Notes: generated from the sequence alone by a model not told the origin. Counted from the first letter of the stretch, positions 20,689 through 32,539 are shown. The stretch is DNA of 64,000 nucleotides from Sorex araneus (GCF_027595985.1 NC_073307.1:43502594-43566593); one strand, 5' to 3'. Program-made: numbers and translations.

Positions 20689-21500
20689 AAATACCTGAAA
20701 CGCCTGAGGTTTCACTTTATGTTCCGCTGAAAGTTTTGCTGTGAACAAGAAGGCCCGTCGCCATTTGCTCTCTAGTAATCCACTACATTTAAGCACCACT
20801 ACTTAGATATGCTACAAGGCAGAGGTTAATTCTAAGGTATTAAATAAGCAGATAGTGCCCTGAGCTAATACAGCAGAAAAACTTCATTAAATACCAAAAA
20901 ATTTTAAAAAAGGAAAAAAAAGAAAAAAAAAGTGGTTAGGGAGGGGACTTGTGATTTTAAAGGCCAAATCAAGTGTTCTCTTAGTTCCATCCTCAGACCA
21001 ACTGGAACCATACTGAGAATGCCAACGGGAGGGTTATTTTGTTTGTTTTTGGGTTTTTTTTTATATGTGTATATATATAGCTTTTGAAAAATTCCTTGGC
21101 CTCTGAACCATGATTAGCTATAAATAAAACCCAGAAACCACACACATCAAAGCCTGCCCTATTACTTGGAGGACTAAATATTGATGCCTGTAATATTCTT
21201 TTTAGCTTATTAATATTTGAAGATGATAACTTCCTCAGTCTGCAGATTTTGTTTTCCCCATCTTATTTTACAAATTCCTTTACTATAAATAATAGGCAAT
21301 TGTGGATCAACTTAAGGCATGTTGCCATTTGGTAATGAAATGAAGAGCAGAGGATTTCAAAAAGTTCAGGTACTTTTCTAACCCACAGCAAACCAAAACC
21401 AGAAACTCATGTCAGAGGTGTCCAGTGGTCTTTGCTGAAGACTTGATACTGCTACCAAAATTGCTGACTAATTTTAATAAAATTGGATTTGAATACAATT
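20689..21500 (+). other. CDO1: CDO1 3' UTR (probable)
   Basis: SINE-free, AT-rich sequence between the stop codon and the first downstream SINE. Several A-rich stretches occur (20906-20930). An AATAAA-like hexamer at about 21123 and a better-placed one at 21476-21481 give UTR lengths of about 450 or 810 bases. The longer one fits the size I recall for CDO1 mRNA. The exact end is inferred. Confidence 0.65.
21476..21481 (+). terminator. Candidate CDO1 polyadenylation signal AATAAA
   Basis: A canonical hexamer is followed about 25-45 bases later by a GT-rich stretch (GAAGTTGTGTTTCTGTTG). The next identifiable feature is a SINE starting near 21543, so this is the last plausible signal before repeat DNA. 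Confidence 0.55.
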
Positions 21501-21542
21501 TGAAGTTGTGTTTCTGTTGAACATAGAATTTCGTGTAGTTTA

Positions 21543-21727
21543 TGGGACCAGAGAGTTAGTGCAGCAGGTAAGGTACTGTACTTGGACATGGCTGTCTTGC
21601 ACGTGGCTGACCGGAGTTGCTCCTCAGAACCAGATATGGTTCCCTGAGCACTTCCAGCAATGATCCCTGAACACACAGCCAGGAGTAAGCCCTAAGTACA
21701 TTTAGGTGTGACTCCCATCCCCCCAGA
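21543..21727 (+). mobile_element. SINE, type A, just beyond the CDO1 3' end
   Basis: GGGACCAGAGAGTTAGTGC head, CAGCCAGGAGTAAGCCC body and GGTGTGACTCCCATCCC end. It contains about 20 duplicated bases in the head (TTGGACATGGCTGTCTTGC). Confidence 0.8.
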
Positions 21728-21975
21728 ATTTTTTTAACAATTTTATATAATTTAATTTTTAGGTTTAGGTAGGCTACCAAATGCGCGGTGAAGATTTCTG
21801 AGGATATTGAAATATGAGTGGGCCCAAACACAGCCCTGCTTGACATCCTGTCCATTCTCACCTCCAGAATTGACCTTGCTCACTACTTCTCATGCCGATG
21901 TTCACCATGGAGCCAACTTCCTTCTGAAACACACATTTTTCACAATTGTATCTTCCAAATCAGGACTTCTTCAAC

Positions 21976-22168
21976 CTTTTTTTAAATTTTATTTATTTTT
22001 TTATTTTTTATTGAGTCACCATGTGGAAAGTTACAAAGTTTTCAGGTTTAAGTCTCAGTTATACAATGCTCGAACACCCATCCCTTCACCAGTGCACATA
22101 TTCCACCACCAAGAATCACAGTATAGCTCCACCCCGTCCCCCCACACCACCCCTATCCCCCCCTTGCC
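21976..22168 (-). mobile_element. 5'-truncated composite-family element
   Basis: Same tail as 1582-1855 (AGTCACCATGTGGAAAGTTA onward), cut at a C-rich stretch and abutting the next SINE. Confidence 0.7.
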
Positions 22169-22171
22169 TGT

Positions 22172-22340
22172 GGGCTGAAGTGATAGATAGTACAGTAGGG
22201 AGGTCATTTGCCTTGCATGCAGTTGACCTGGATTCGATTTCCGGCATCCCATAGGGTCTCCCAAACACCTCCAGGAGTGATTCCAGAGTGCAAAGTCAGG
22301 ATTAACCCCTGAGCATAGGTTATGGCCCCCAAACAAAAAC
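22172..22340 (+). mobile_element. SINE, type A
   Basis: GGGCTGAAGTGATAGATAG head, GGATTCGATTTCC B box and an A-rich tail (AAACAAAAACAAAC). Confidence 0.8.
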
Positions 22341-22682
22341 AAACACATGACCCTTTTCACTCATGACACTTTGAGTCTAAGAAATGCAGTACAGGTGAGT
22401 GGAGCCAGAAATGCCTCAGACTCACTCCTTGCACATTCAAAAATCTTTTACCGTTATCAAGTTTTTTATGATGCAAACCCCACTTCAACCCCCACCTCTA
22501 CCCTCACATTCAGTTTTGTGATCCTCCTGGTAGTTGTGACCCACAGTTTTAGAAGCTCATGTCAGAATTCTCCTAGGATGCAATTCTTCCACAGGTAGAC
22601 ATTGTGTCGTTTACTGTTGTAAATGCACTTAAACCTTCCCTGACATGTTGTAGATACTGGATGAGCTATAAAATAAATGAAA

Positions 22683-22930
22683 AGGTGGGGGTGGAGTTAG
22701 CTCAGAGGGCTGGTGTGCACTTGTAGTAGGTCCCAATTTAGATCCCGTCTTGAATGGCCCCTGAGCACCACTGGGATGGCCCCTATGACTCCTAACCTTT
22801 GGCCCAAGCCTGCACACCAGGTATCACCAAGGCATGGTCCCTGATCCCCTGACACTGCTTGAAAGCCCCTGCCACCCACCTCTGCTACACACACCCCAAG
22901 TGAATAGGGAAAAAATGAAAAAACCTTAAG
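22683..22930 (+). mobile_element. Diverged SINE
   Basis: GGAGTTAGCTCAGAGGGCTGG head followed by a long, C-rich body with CCCTGAGCACCACTGGG. Boundaries approximate. Confidence 0.5.
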
Positions 22931-23007
22931 CAACTTTTATAATAATATTGAATTAACATTTTCTGGGGCTCTGAACTCTTCTATATGCACCAAATGAGGT
23001 TTGCCAT

Positions 23008-23160
23008 GTCTTTTTTTTTTTCTAATTGTGTCCACTGCTGGCTGTGTGAGGGATCAATTTTGCTTAGTCTCCAGGGACCCTGCAGTGTTGAGTATACCCA
23101 GAACCTTGCACATGTTAGTCATGCTAGTCATGGCTCTACCATTTGAGCTAGTTCCAACAC
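23008..23160 (-). mobile_element. Diverged SINE
   Basis: T-tract, GGGATCAATTTTGC and a head-like end ACCATTTGAGCTAGTTCC. Confidence 0.5.
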
Positions 23161-23186
23161 TGTTACTTTTATTAAGTATGGAAGTT

Positions 23187-23189
<3 letters not shown>

Positions 23190-23222
<33 letters not shown>
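23190..23222. repeat. (GT)n microsatellite
   Basis: About 16 uninterrupted GT units, followed directly by an antisense SINE (to about 23334). Confidence 0.95.
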
Positions 23223-23223
<1 letters not shown>

Positions 23224-23225
<2 letters not shown>

Positions 23226-23334
23226 GGGCCTACACCTGATGGTACTTACATGACCATGTAGTATCAGTGATCCAATTCAGGCCTTATGCATGCAAAGCAT
23301 GTCCTCAGCCTACTAAGCTGACTCTCTGGCCCCC
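23224..23334 (-). mobile_element. SINE, diverged
   Basis: TTTGGGCCTACACCTGATGG, then GTGATCCAATTCAGGCC and CTGACTCTCTGGCCCCC. Confidence 0.65.
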
Positions 23335-23369
23335 AAAGTGTGCAAGTTCTAAAGATTACTTATTGTAAT

Positions 23370-23450
23370 TTTTTTTATTCTTTTCAGGAGTCAAACTCGT
23401 GCACATGTGCAGGGCATGTGCTCTGCTGCTGAGCAGAATCCCTGGCCTCG
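23370..23450 (-). mobile_element. Old SINE fragment
   Basis: T-run, GGAGTCAAACTCGTGC and TGCTGCTGAGCAGAATCCC. Confidence 0.45.
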
Positions 23451-23500
23451 GCTCACTTTTTAAGCCATAGTCATAAGGCTAATGTTAGAGGCTTATCTAA

Positions 23501-23544
23501 TATCTAAGTGCTTGGTGTGGGTTCATTAACCAAGCACTTAGATA
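23501..23544. repeat. Perfect 16-bp inverted repeat (hairpin)
   Basis: TATCTAAGTGCTTGGT (23501-23516) and its exact complement (23529-23544), separated by 12 bases. An overlapping outer arm (GCTTATCT/AGATAAGC) allows alternative pairing. Confidence 0.9.
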
Positions 23545-23549
23545 AGCTA

Positions 23550-24695
23550 GTTAATTGAAAGACTTTTAAAATCGCTTCATGGAATAGGACAGAATTACTT
23601 GTCCCATTTAGCAATGATGTTTAAACTGTTTCTGTTTTTTTTTTTTTTCAGTTCATAGACTACTTTCAAAATCTGAGTGCTGTGCTTCTCTCCAAAATGG
23701 CTAGCACATAACACATGTGTACAATTTTCAGAACGATTTCCTGAATCTAGAAGCTCACTACATGTGAACTAGAATGTGTGTTAAAGGGTGACATATCCTC
23801 CCTTAGGATACAAGAATAAGAGAAAATTGATCAGCTGAGATTTTAGTTTACCTTTTAAAAGTTTTAGCAGAGTTTCTAGGAAATACCCAAATCAGGTGTA
23901 CTCTTGTCCAAGGCACGTCCACACATTTCACAAGTTCTGTTGTCTCACTTTTGAAAGACATGAAAGACTTTCACAATTTTGTTTCTCTAGTTGGCAGAGG
24001 ATTTCTTCAAAGAGTGCATATGGAATAGGGCCATGAGCCAGTAGCAGGATACATGTATAATTTCTCTTCTACAAGGTCCCTAGAAGAGACCAATTCACAA
24101 TGGCCGAAAGTAGACTAGAGGTGACCAAGGTTCAGGGGAGGGGGCTGGTAAAAGCCTTTGTTTAGTGGGTGCAGAGTTTTGATAGCGCATTTATACATAA
24201 TTACAATTAATAAAATTTCATTATGCATATTATTTATTTTAGTCATCCATCCACTGAGTTTTCAGATAGTTGACAAAGAAGTAATAGTTTTGTGTGCTAT
24301 TAAAAACATACCTCATGGGATGCCCAATGAGACATTCACAGAGAAATAAAAGAACCAAAGCCCGTGGCAGACTGAGATTTACAAATTTGGAGCACTAATT
24401 TAAGCCTACATCAGTAGTCAATAGGTCATCCTTGTGTTAACTCAAGAGGAAGCAGTGGTCTGTTTACTAGATCTGTGTTGCCTTATACTATCGTGATACA
24501 TCTCATGAAAAAATTCCTTGCACGTGAGAGGTAGAAATATTATAAAACTGAAAAGAAAACTAATGGGACTGAAATTTGAGAGATCTTGCAGCATGGAGGA
24601 AAGGTTTAAGTCCCCACTGGATCGATGCAGCACATGTTTCAGGAACGATGCTTCATCCCCAGGACTTCATGCAAAACTCATCTCACGGGCAAATA
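23550..24695. other. Single-copy intergenic stretch
   Basis: No repeat or gene recognised. An 11-base T-run lies near 23640. Confidence 0.35.
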
Positions 24696-24709
24696 TAAAA
24701 CTGTGATTA

Positions 24710-24897
24710 CTGGGGCTGGAGCAATAGCACAGAAGGTAGGGCGTTTTCCTTGCACGCGGTCGACCTGGGGTCGATTCCCAACATCCCATATGGTCCCCTG
24801 AGCACTCCAGGGGTGATTCCTGACTGCAGAGCCAGGAGTAACCCCTGTGAATTGCTAGGTGTGACCCAAAAAGCAAAATTTTTTAAAAAATTTTTAA
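24710..24897 (+). mobile_element. SINE, type A, young
   Basis: Flanked by AAAACTGTGATTA (24697-24709, 24898-24910). Complete, with GGGGCTGGAGCAATAGCACAG and an A/T-rich tail. Confidence 0.93.
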
Positions 24898-25289
24898 AAA
24901 ACTGTGATTATTGTGGAATCACAAAGGAGACATACTTGAGTCAACACTGAGTGAAGCATTGATAAACCAAGAAAAACAAAAGCTAGTGAGGTTCAAGTTG
25001 ACCCCCACACCACAGCAATGTGGTGCTGCAGTAGCTTCATACAGCCTTACAAAAGCTGAGTTACAGTAATTCTGCCAGCCGGTTGGTAGATTTAAACTGA
25101 CTGTGGTGGGAGTGTTTACATTATGAAGATCTATCAGTACTACAAATCAGGGCAGTCCTCTTCTCTCAGAGTTGTAGTTGAACATTGATCTTCAGACCAC
25201 TGTCCTTTTAATTTTATTGGACTTTTAAATGTTTGAATCACTTTTGCATGTATAGGTATATGACATTTTTACTTTAGAGAAATGGGGTT

Positions 25290-25680
25290 GAGGGGCTCTC
25301 AAGTGTGCTCAGAAGACCTAGGGGGCCTCCCAGTGATTCTCAACCAACTACCACAGAGTTTCAGTGCAAGGGCTTCCCAGGCCCTGTTGGTGCTGGAGTT
25401 GTGGTGGGTTTCTATAGTGGTGCCAGGGATCTAACTGGGGATGGTTGCATGAAAGGCAAGTGCCTTAAGTATATCTCCAGACCCCCGAAAATTTTTTCTT
25501 TTTTCTTTTTTTATTTGGGTCACACCTGGTGGTTTTCAGGTATTATTTTGGACTCTGTACTCAGGGATCATTCTTGACAAGGCTCAGAGGACTAAATGTG
25601 GTACTAGAGATCGAACCAGAATCAACCAAGTGCAAGGCAAGGCAAGCATCTTTACCCTATACTGTCTCTCTGCATCCTCC
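25290..25680 (-). mobile_element. Two antisense SINEs in tandem
   Basis: 25290-25487 is diverged (GGTGCCAGGGATCTAACTGG). 25497-25680 is type A (TTTGGGTCACACCTGGTGG, GAGATCGAACCAGAATC). Confidence 0.7.
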
Positions 25681-25689
25681 ATACCTGAG

Positions 25690-26290
25690 AAATCTTTTAA
25701 GAAGAGATAGTTTTCTTTCCTCCCGATCTGAGAAATGAGTATGTTTAGGAACCCGTAGGCAGAATATTTTGTCCTAAGACACATAGCTAGTTAATGGAAA
25801 AGCTAATAGACACCAACTCTGCCCAGGTCACCTTGGATCTGTGGCAAATGAGATAAATCTTTAATCAGGGACAGAAAGTCAATACTGTGGCCAACGTAAT
25901 AGGGGCTCTGTGGATTTTCTTCCTGGAACTTCCCAGCAGGTTCCTGACTTCATGGTTTAAAAACAGCACTGATGAGCTCTGGCTGAGAGCAACAGGAAAA
26001 TGCCCTAGCTTTCCTGAGAGAATTGATGAAGTGTTACATAACAGTGAAGGTCAGGAACTGTGCTGTTCCTTACTCCTACATATTTGTCAAGACACAGGTT
26101 GTAGACTTGGGGGTGAGCTCATAGTCATACCCTGTGGCACCAGATTAGTTATTCCAGGTTGCTTTGACTAGGACTCTTAGTTGCCAAGAGACAGCTGTGA
26201 GCCCAAATGACAAGAAAAAAAAAGCTCAATTCATAATTGTAATTTCCAGGCAAGGGTGGATGGAGAAATTAAAATGACCGTTCTGCAACC
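25690..26290. other. Single-copy intergenic stretch
   Basis: No repeat or gene recognised. Confidence 0.3.
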
Positions 26291-26309
26291 TTTTTTTCCC
26301 AGAATAATG

Positions 26310-27070
26310 ACGACTTTATTTAATTTGGGAATTATATCCTTGAGCATCTTTCTTTGTATATATGCACACATTTTTAAGTTGCAGTAACATTGGTTTACAA
26401 GAATATAAATTACAAATGTTCAAATACATTTGGGGCACCATATCACCACCCCCCTGCCCTACAAAGTTCCAATATCCTTTAACCACTGCCCCCCACACCA
26501 TCCTGTCTACTGAACTTTTTCATATCCTGTCCCCCATTCATCCCCAGTTCCTGTAACCTCAGTTCTGTGGTCAGAGTCTAAGGGTTTGTTTTCACTGGAC
26601 ATTGTTCCCTTGCCTTGTTTTTCTATAGAAAAAAATGAGATCATCCCTTGTTTGTCTTTCTTATTTCACTTAACATGACCCCTTCCAGTTGCATCCATGT
26701 AGCAAAAGACAAGACTTCATCTTTTGTTTTTTGTTGTTGTTTTGGGGCCACACCTAGCTGTGCTCAAGGCGGATTCCTGGCTCTACACTAAAGAATCACT
26801 CCTAATGAGGTTTGGGGGGGACCATATGGGGTGCCAGGATCAAACCCAGGTTGGCCACTACAAGGCAAATGCCCTATTCACTGTGCTCTCACTTCAGCCC
26901 CAACTTCATCTCTCCTTATAGCTTTATAGTATGCCATTAACTGTATGTGGTATATACCACACCTTCTTTCCATGCTCATTTGTCATGGGGAAATTGTATT
27001 GCTTCCAGATCTTGGCTATTGTAAATAGCACCAGCAATGAATATGGGTGTGCCTATATTGAAGATTTCTA
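26310..27070 (-). mobile_element. Old L1 3' region, split by a SINE
   Basis: The plus strand matches the complement of L1 3' ends: CACTTAACATGACCCCTTCC, TTGCATCCATGTAG, TTTATAGTATGCCATT and CTTGGCTATTGTAAATAG. A type A SINE at 26717-26898 interrupts it. Confidence 0.7.
26717..26898 (-). mobile_element. SINE, type A, inside an old L1
   Basis: TTTTGGGGCCACACCTAGC to TCTCACTTCAGCCCC, flanked by ACTTCATCTTTT and ACTTCATCTCTC. Confidence 0.85.
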
Positions 27071-27394
27071 AATTTGAATATTTGAATAATTCAAATCCAA
27101 ACTGAGCCTTCATTTTCCATTTTTGAAAGTCACAATGTATTCTGCCAATCTGCTATATATCCATAGGCACCTCAGGATTATTATCATGGTCTCTTCCAAA
27201 AAGGAAAAAGCTGTTAATTGTTGGGAGTCTTTGGGGGGGTTGTTTTTATTTTTCCTTTGGTATATTGTAAATGTCAGTGATCATAGAAGCATCTAGGTTT
27301 TCTTCCTTATAACCTGCATGGGGCTATTTGTGTTATTGCCTTGACAATAGGTGCTTGGACAAGGAAATTTGTCCCACACAGCCTGGCTTTAAAT

Positions 27395-27605
27395 TTTTGT
27401 TTGTTTGTTTTCTTTTGGGGTTTTGTGTTTGTTTGCTTGTTTGGGGGGGAGGGGTCACATCCAGTGGTGCTCAGGGTTTACCCCTGGCTCTGTGTTCAAG
27501 GATCACTCCTGGTGGGCTCATTGGACTAGGAGAAGCTGGGGAGCGAACCCCGGACAGCCACATGCAAGGCAAATGTCCTACCTGTTGTACTATCACTCTG
27601 GTCCC
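27395..27605 (-). mobile_element. SINE, type A
   Basis: GGGGTCACATCCAGTGGTGC, GCGAACCCCGGACAGCC and CTATCACTCTGGTCCC, preceded by a GTTT-rich tail. Confidence 0.8.
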
Positions 27606-28435
27606 TGGATTTGAAATTTCTTGGATCAATATTAAGAACTTTGGTTTTCGAGGGTATGAAGAATTCATTGACACTGGCATTATAAAATCATTCATCATTA
27701 CTTCTCCAAGGGAAGCAGGGATTGTGCATCTGTTGGGGCTTCTACTTTCTTTGTTCAGAGGCTCCAGTATCTGCATCTGTCATGGACCCAAGCAGGGCAG
27801 TGCCATGTGGCTCCAATACCCTTCCTGGGCAACTCCCTGTGCGTTGCTGAGTATCTGCTACACAATCTAAATATCTGACCTTCCTGCTGACTGATGGTGA
27901 ATTGGCCTGGGTCACCTTTTGCTCTTCGATGACATAATCTGGAATGCCTTCTGTCTCCCCACCATGACTGTGCCAGCGGACTCTGGGAACAGGCCCTAGC
28001 ACAGACCCATTGAGCACTAACTACCCTTTTAGGATTCTCTCTTGTTCTCCACATTTTTAATCTCCTCCTGAGTTCACCAATCCTTGCAATTCAAGGTTTA
28101 CATTTTCCACCTCTGTTTTGACAGGCTAAGGCAGAGTTTCTTCCTGGTATTTCCATAGGAATTATAGAACCCATCCACAGGGGGCATGACTGGCCATATG
28201 TCTAGTATACAAACTCTCTGTCCCCACCTGAGTCAGGAGTGTATATCTGGAGTCAGGGTGAAGTGGTTTCCTTAAATCAGTTTTGGGGCAAGTGGGGAGG
28301 GCTACACCAAAGAAAATTGCAGTTCTATAATGAGAATAAAGGGGCCATGAAAGAATAGATGCTGGAAAACAAAATGAACAGATTCCCACCATGTAAGAGC
28401 TTGTTGGGTTAGTTGGAGTTTTGTTTGTTTGGGTG
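27606..28435. other. Single-copy stretch, unrecognised
   Basis: Overlapping minus-strand open frames of 91-99 codons near 27742-28054 show no known domain. No splice context is convincing. Confidence 0.3.
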
Positions 28436-28440
28436 AGTTG

Positions 28441-28618
28441 GATTTTTGTTTGTTTTGGTTTTGGGGGCCACACCTGGTGACGCTGGCAGTGAGGCCACTA
28501 CTCCTAGCCAGGCACACATGTTTGCTCCAGGTGGTGCTAGGAGGATCATGTAATGGCAGGAATCCAATCCCCCACATGCAAAGCATGGCCTTGGTCCTTT
28601 GAGCCATCTCCACTACCT
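28441..28618 (-). mobile_element. SINE, diverged
   Basis: TTTTGGGGGCCACACCTGG to GAGCCATCTCCACTACC, preceded by a GTTT-rich tail. Confidence 0.7.
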
Positions 28619-28644
28619 AGCTATTTGTTGTCTTAATTAAGGAA

Positions 28645-28807
28645 GAGAAAGTATAGCGGGTAGGGTGCTTCCCTTGCACGTAGCACACCACGTTCATTGT
28701 CTGACACCCCATATGGCCCCCTGAATCCACCAGTAGTGATCCCTGAGTGATCCCTGAGTCAGGAGCAAGCCCTGAACACTGCTGTGTGTGCCCCCCACCA
28801 AAAAAAT
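28645..28807 (+). mobile_element. SINE, type A
   Basis: AGTATAGCGGGTAGGGTGC head and GTGTGTGCCCCCCACC end. The body has an 11-base tandem slip (TGATCCCTGAG twice). Confidence 0.75.
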
Positions 28808-29074
28808 CATTAAAAATCAATAAATAAATGTTTGAAATGCATTTTGCCCCAAACCCTGTCTTTTGGGAGGAGTAGTAACTCCTCCCCCAGGCCTAGGCCA
28901 CTGTCAATTCTTACAGTTTTCCCAGTCATGAGGGGATCTCTTCATTCTGGATTTTCACAAAATACTCTCATATTTCTTTTAATGTTTGGCAGAAAAAAAA
29001 CATAATTTGTAAATCAGAGTCCTGATTTCATGAGAGCTTTTGCTTCAGAAAAGGTTGATGAGGGAAAGGATGAA

Positions 29075-29240
29075 AGAAGTTGGCAGGAGAGAGCTCAACA
29101 GACAGAGCCCATGCAAAGCAAGTTTTACTTGAGGGATGCCCAGTTTCCATCCCTGGCCCCACATATGCTTCCCTGAGCACAGAAGCAGGAGTAGCCCCTG
29201 AGCACCACCAGTTGTGACGTCCTCCCCGCAAAATACAAAG
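29075..29240 (+). mobile_element. SINE, diverged
   Basis: AGGAGAGAGCTCAACAGAC head and AGCAGGAGTAGCCCCTGAG body, ending in A-rich sequence. Confidence 0.65.
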
Positions 29241-29269
29241 GAAACATACTAAACAGGCACAATGTGGTG

Positions 29270-29665
29270 AATGGAATGCCTTGTTTCTGCATGGAAGCTG
29301 CCTAGTGGGGCAAGAAATTCTGGAATCAAGTAGGTAAAGGAATATACATGATAACCTTTCCATACCTGTATTGCAAACCATATGTCCAGAAGGAAGGCTA
29401 GAGAGTGGGGAGGAGAGAAAGAGCAGCTAGAGAGAGAGAGAGAGAGAGAAAGGAGAGAGAGAGAAATTATGACTGCCATAGAGGCAGGCTGAGCGAGGGT
29501 TGGCAGGAGGGAAATTGAAGGCATTGGTGGTGGGGAATGTGTACTGGTGGAGGGACAGGGATTGGAACATTGTATGACTGAAACCAATCACGAACAACTT
29601 TGTAACTGTGTATTTCATGATGATTCAATAACAAACAAACAAACAAACAAACAAATAAAAATAAA
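29270..29665 (+). mobile_element. L1 3' end, sense, with (GA)n inside
   Basis: ATTGCAAACCATATGTCCAG, a GA tract (29429-29464), CTGCCATAGAGGCAGGCTG, CACCAATG-type region, AACAACTTTGTAACTGTG and an (AAAC)n tail. Confidence 0.8.
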
Positions 29666-30029
29666 TTCTGGAATCTGTCCCCACTGCTCACAGTGCTGAG
29701 AGTAGAAGGATGTTCTTCATGGAGAGAGGTGATGAGTGAGTTTGGGGAAAGGAGCTGAGCATGCCCGCACAGCCTCTCCTTTAGTTAGTTCCTTACCTGA
29801 GAGCCAGGGATCTACTCCTGGGGAAAATATGTGATAAGAAGAAAGTGAGGGAGGAGGAGAACAATAGTCCTTCACCTCACTTAGGTCAGAGTTAGCCATC
29901 AATATTATCAAGAAAAGAGTCAACCTTTTCTACTCTATGTCTGACTTCTAAGAGTCTCTCTGTCAGCTTGTTCCAAATGTAAAGCCCCGCTCCCAAAACT
30001 CCCTACCCCAGCGTGTGGAAAAGAACTCT

Positions 30030-30178
30030 CAGGGGCTGGGAGCATGGCTCAGAAGGCTGGAGCACATGCTTTGCCTGTGGAAAGTCAGGTTTGACCCTTG
30101 GCACCTCAAGCACTGTCAAGAGTGGCCTCCAAGCACCATAGGTGTGGCCCCAAAACAAGAACAAGAACAAGAAAGGAA
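30030..30178 (+). mobile_element. SINE, diverged
   Basis: GGGGCTGGGAGCATGGCTCAG head, CAGGTTTGACCC B box, TGTGGCCCC end and an (ACAAGA)n tail. Confidence 0.75.
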
Positions 30179-30219
30179 AGACAGAACTATAGGAGTACAA
30201 ATTTCATGAAGACAATAAA

Positions 30220-30670
30220 TCTACATTTGGTTGATAACTGTCTCGCCAATCAGCATGCTCTAGTTATTACGACTGTGTCAAAAATTGCCCCCAAAGTGTA
30301 ATGGGGTAAGGCAACCATACTCCTCCATACTCTTATTTATGAAATTCAAATGGAACACAAAGGTCCTATTTTCCTCTGCACTGCGATATCTAGAATGATC
30401 TGAAAGTCCATGCACTCTCACAGTTGGCAGTTTATGTTGATAGTTGGCTGGAGGCCCCAGTTCCTGCTTCTTTGGGCCTCTCTGTGTGGTCTCTCCACGT
30501 GGTTTGGTTTGAGCTTCCTGGAAGCATGTGGATGAGTTCCAAGACTGACTGTGTTGTGAGAGAAAAGGAGGGAAAAAGAGAGAAGGGGGCAGACAGGTAG
30601 AAGATGCCTAGTGTCAAGTCTAACTTCAGCAACCATACAGTGTCATGTTGACAGTACTCTCTTCTTTGAG
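30220..30670. repeat. Possible ancient repeat (MaLR/ERVL- or DNA-type)
   Basis: Phrases such as GATAGTTGGCTGGAGGCC, GCCTCTCTGTGTGGTCTCTC and CCACGTGG resemble an old mammalian interspersed repeat, but I cannot assign the family. Confidence 0.3.
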
Positions 30671-30944
30671 ATGATCAGATGTCCCAACCCAGATGAAGAA
30701 AGGGAAGCTAGGAAGAGCATGTAGGCTCAGAGATATTGATACTTCCATTTAAATAAAAGGCAATCTGTCATGTCAAATACCAGATAAGAGAAATGGTCTT
30801 TTTAATGGGTTTGTATAATTGCTGTTGCACAAATAGACAATAATCAAGCCATTGTGTATGATATTGTAGGATCTTGAGGGATATTCCCATCCATCTACCT
30901 TAGGTTGTTAATTACCTCTGCAGTGCTGTCCTTTCCACACAGGA

Positions 30945-31170
30945 GAGCCTGGCAAGCTCCCTGTTGTGTATTCATATGCTGAAAACAGTAACAATGATGG
31001 GTCCCATTCCCCTGACCTTGAAGAGTCTCTAATGCAGCATTGTTGGGAAGGATGAGCAAAGAGAGGCTGCTAAAATCTCAGGGTTAGGATGAATGGAAAT
31101 GTTACTGGGCCCACTTGAGCAAATAAACCATCAATGGGATGACAATGACAGTGACAGTGACAGTGCTGTC
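30945..31170 (+). mobile_element. SINE, type C, 5'-truncated
   Basis: Starts at GAGAGCCTGGCAAGCTCCC and includes the extra block from TCCCATTCCCCTGACC to TTAGGATGAATGG shared with 3809-4127. Ends in (GACAGT)n. Confidence 0.85.
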
Positions 31171-31174
31171 CTTC

Positions 31175-32325
31175 AAGAAAAGAGTAGAGAAAGGGCTTGA
31201 AGTGGACACCATCGTGGACCGCTGTGATCCAGCAGAGAATGAAGTGTCAGGACTCCACTGTTGTGTGCTAGAATGTGATGGCATTTGGGTCCTAATGGAC
31301 ACAGGCTAACGGGTATAAAAAGGATCTAGAGAAGACGTCTGTGAAATTGCTTTCACACTGGAGTGTGGTAACTGTAGAATCTGGAACTGCATAAGGAAAC
31401 ATGCAGCGTCTAGAATATATATTTTTGCTTAATATTTCAGTATGAACAATTACAAACAGAAAACCTAGAGAATACTGATGGTTTATTACTCACTGGAACT
31501 CAGCATTTATTTACACGTATTTAAGTTAAAATTCATGTGTTTTTGCATGAATAAAATTCATGTAGCATAGAGACGAATAGACACTCAGGAGATTGAGGGA
31601 ACATAGCTTTATCTTCACTGAGGATTCAGTGTTGAAAAGGAAGCAACATTTCCCTGGGGCTGGGAATTAGAGTGAAAGAGTCCCAGGAAAAGTGGTAGTT
31701 GGGGGCACCAGGTGATGGCTGTGTGGCTTGATGGTCTCCTCACCTGGAGATACTGCCCATCTATTAAATTCAAATGAACCCTCACCTACCTGCTACTATA
31801 ACCTTAAATAATCACATTGATATCAAATAGTCTTATTTTGAAACTTCTGTACTTCACTAGCATGATTCTGGATGATTCCCTAAGCACAGAGCAGGGAGTA
31901 GAGAATACGGGTAGAGTGGCCCAGTAACCCCCTAGGTATTCTGAGAATGTGCAGGACGCTGTCTAATGGAGAAACAATGACACCCCACTTTGTTCTTCCT
32001 ATGACTGTTGCCAATGACTGTTGGAGATGATTGTGCCCTGTGCCCATCCCATGGGCATTCCTGGGTGCCCATCACTCCCCAACTCAGGAGGACACCACAA
32101 CTCCATTGCAAGGCCCATCCAGCTTTCCTTGTACCCATATATCCCTGATCTATGGAGGGCTTGGGCACAGTGAAATGAACTCTGTGTAGTACAGTGCTTC
32201 CTACTCCTTTGGATGTGATTTCTGTGAGATCCATGGCTCAGACATGCTCTGCAGACTCTTCAAGGGCCTCTTCCTGCCTCTCCCTGAAGAGAGCAATTTT
32301 CCTGTTGTCTTGCAAAAATGCTGGA
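31175..32325. other. Single-copy intergenic stretch
   Basis: No gene recognised. A short SINE-body remnant (TTCCCTAAGCACAGAGCAGG) lies near 31878. Confidence 0.3.
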
Positions 32326-32329
32326 ATTT

Positions 32330-32465
32330 GGACCAGAGAGCTAGTACAGCAGGTAGGGTGCTTGGGTTGCACATGTTCAACCTGGGTTCGATCCCTAAGC
32401 TCTGCCAGGAGTAATCCCTGAGCATACAGCCAGAAGTAAGTCCTGAGCACTGCCAGGTGTGTGTG
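32330..32465 (+). mobile_element. SINE, type A
   Basis: GGACCAGAGAGCTAGTACAGC, GGGTTCGATCCC B box and CACTGCCAGGTGTG. The usual CCC/A tail is replaced by the purine tract that follows. Confidence 0.85.
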
Positions 32466-32476
32466 GAGGGGGGGAG

Positions 32477-32477
32477 G

Positions 32478-32539
<62 letters not shown>

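Noticed and set aside
27742-28054. Overlapping 91-99-codon minus-strand frames
   Set aside because: No known motif, no splice or promoter support.
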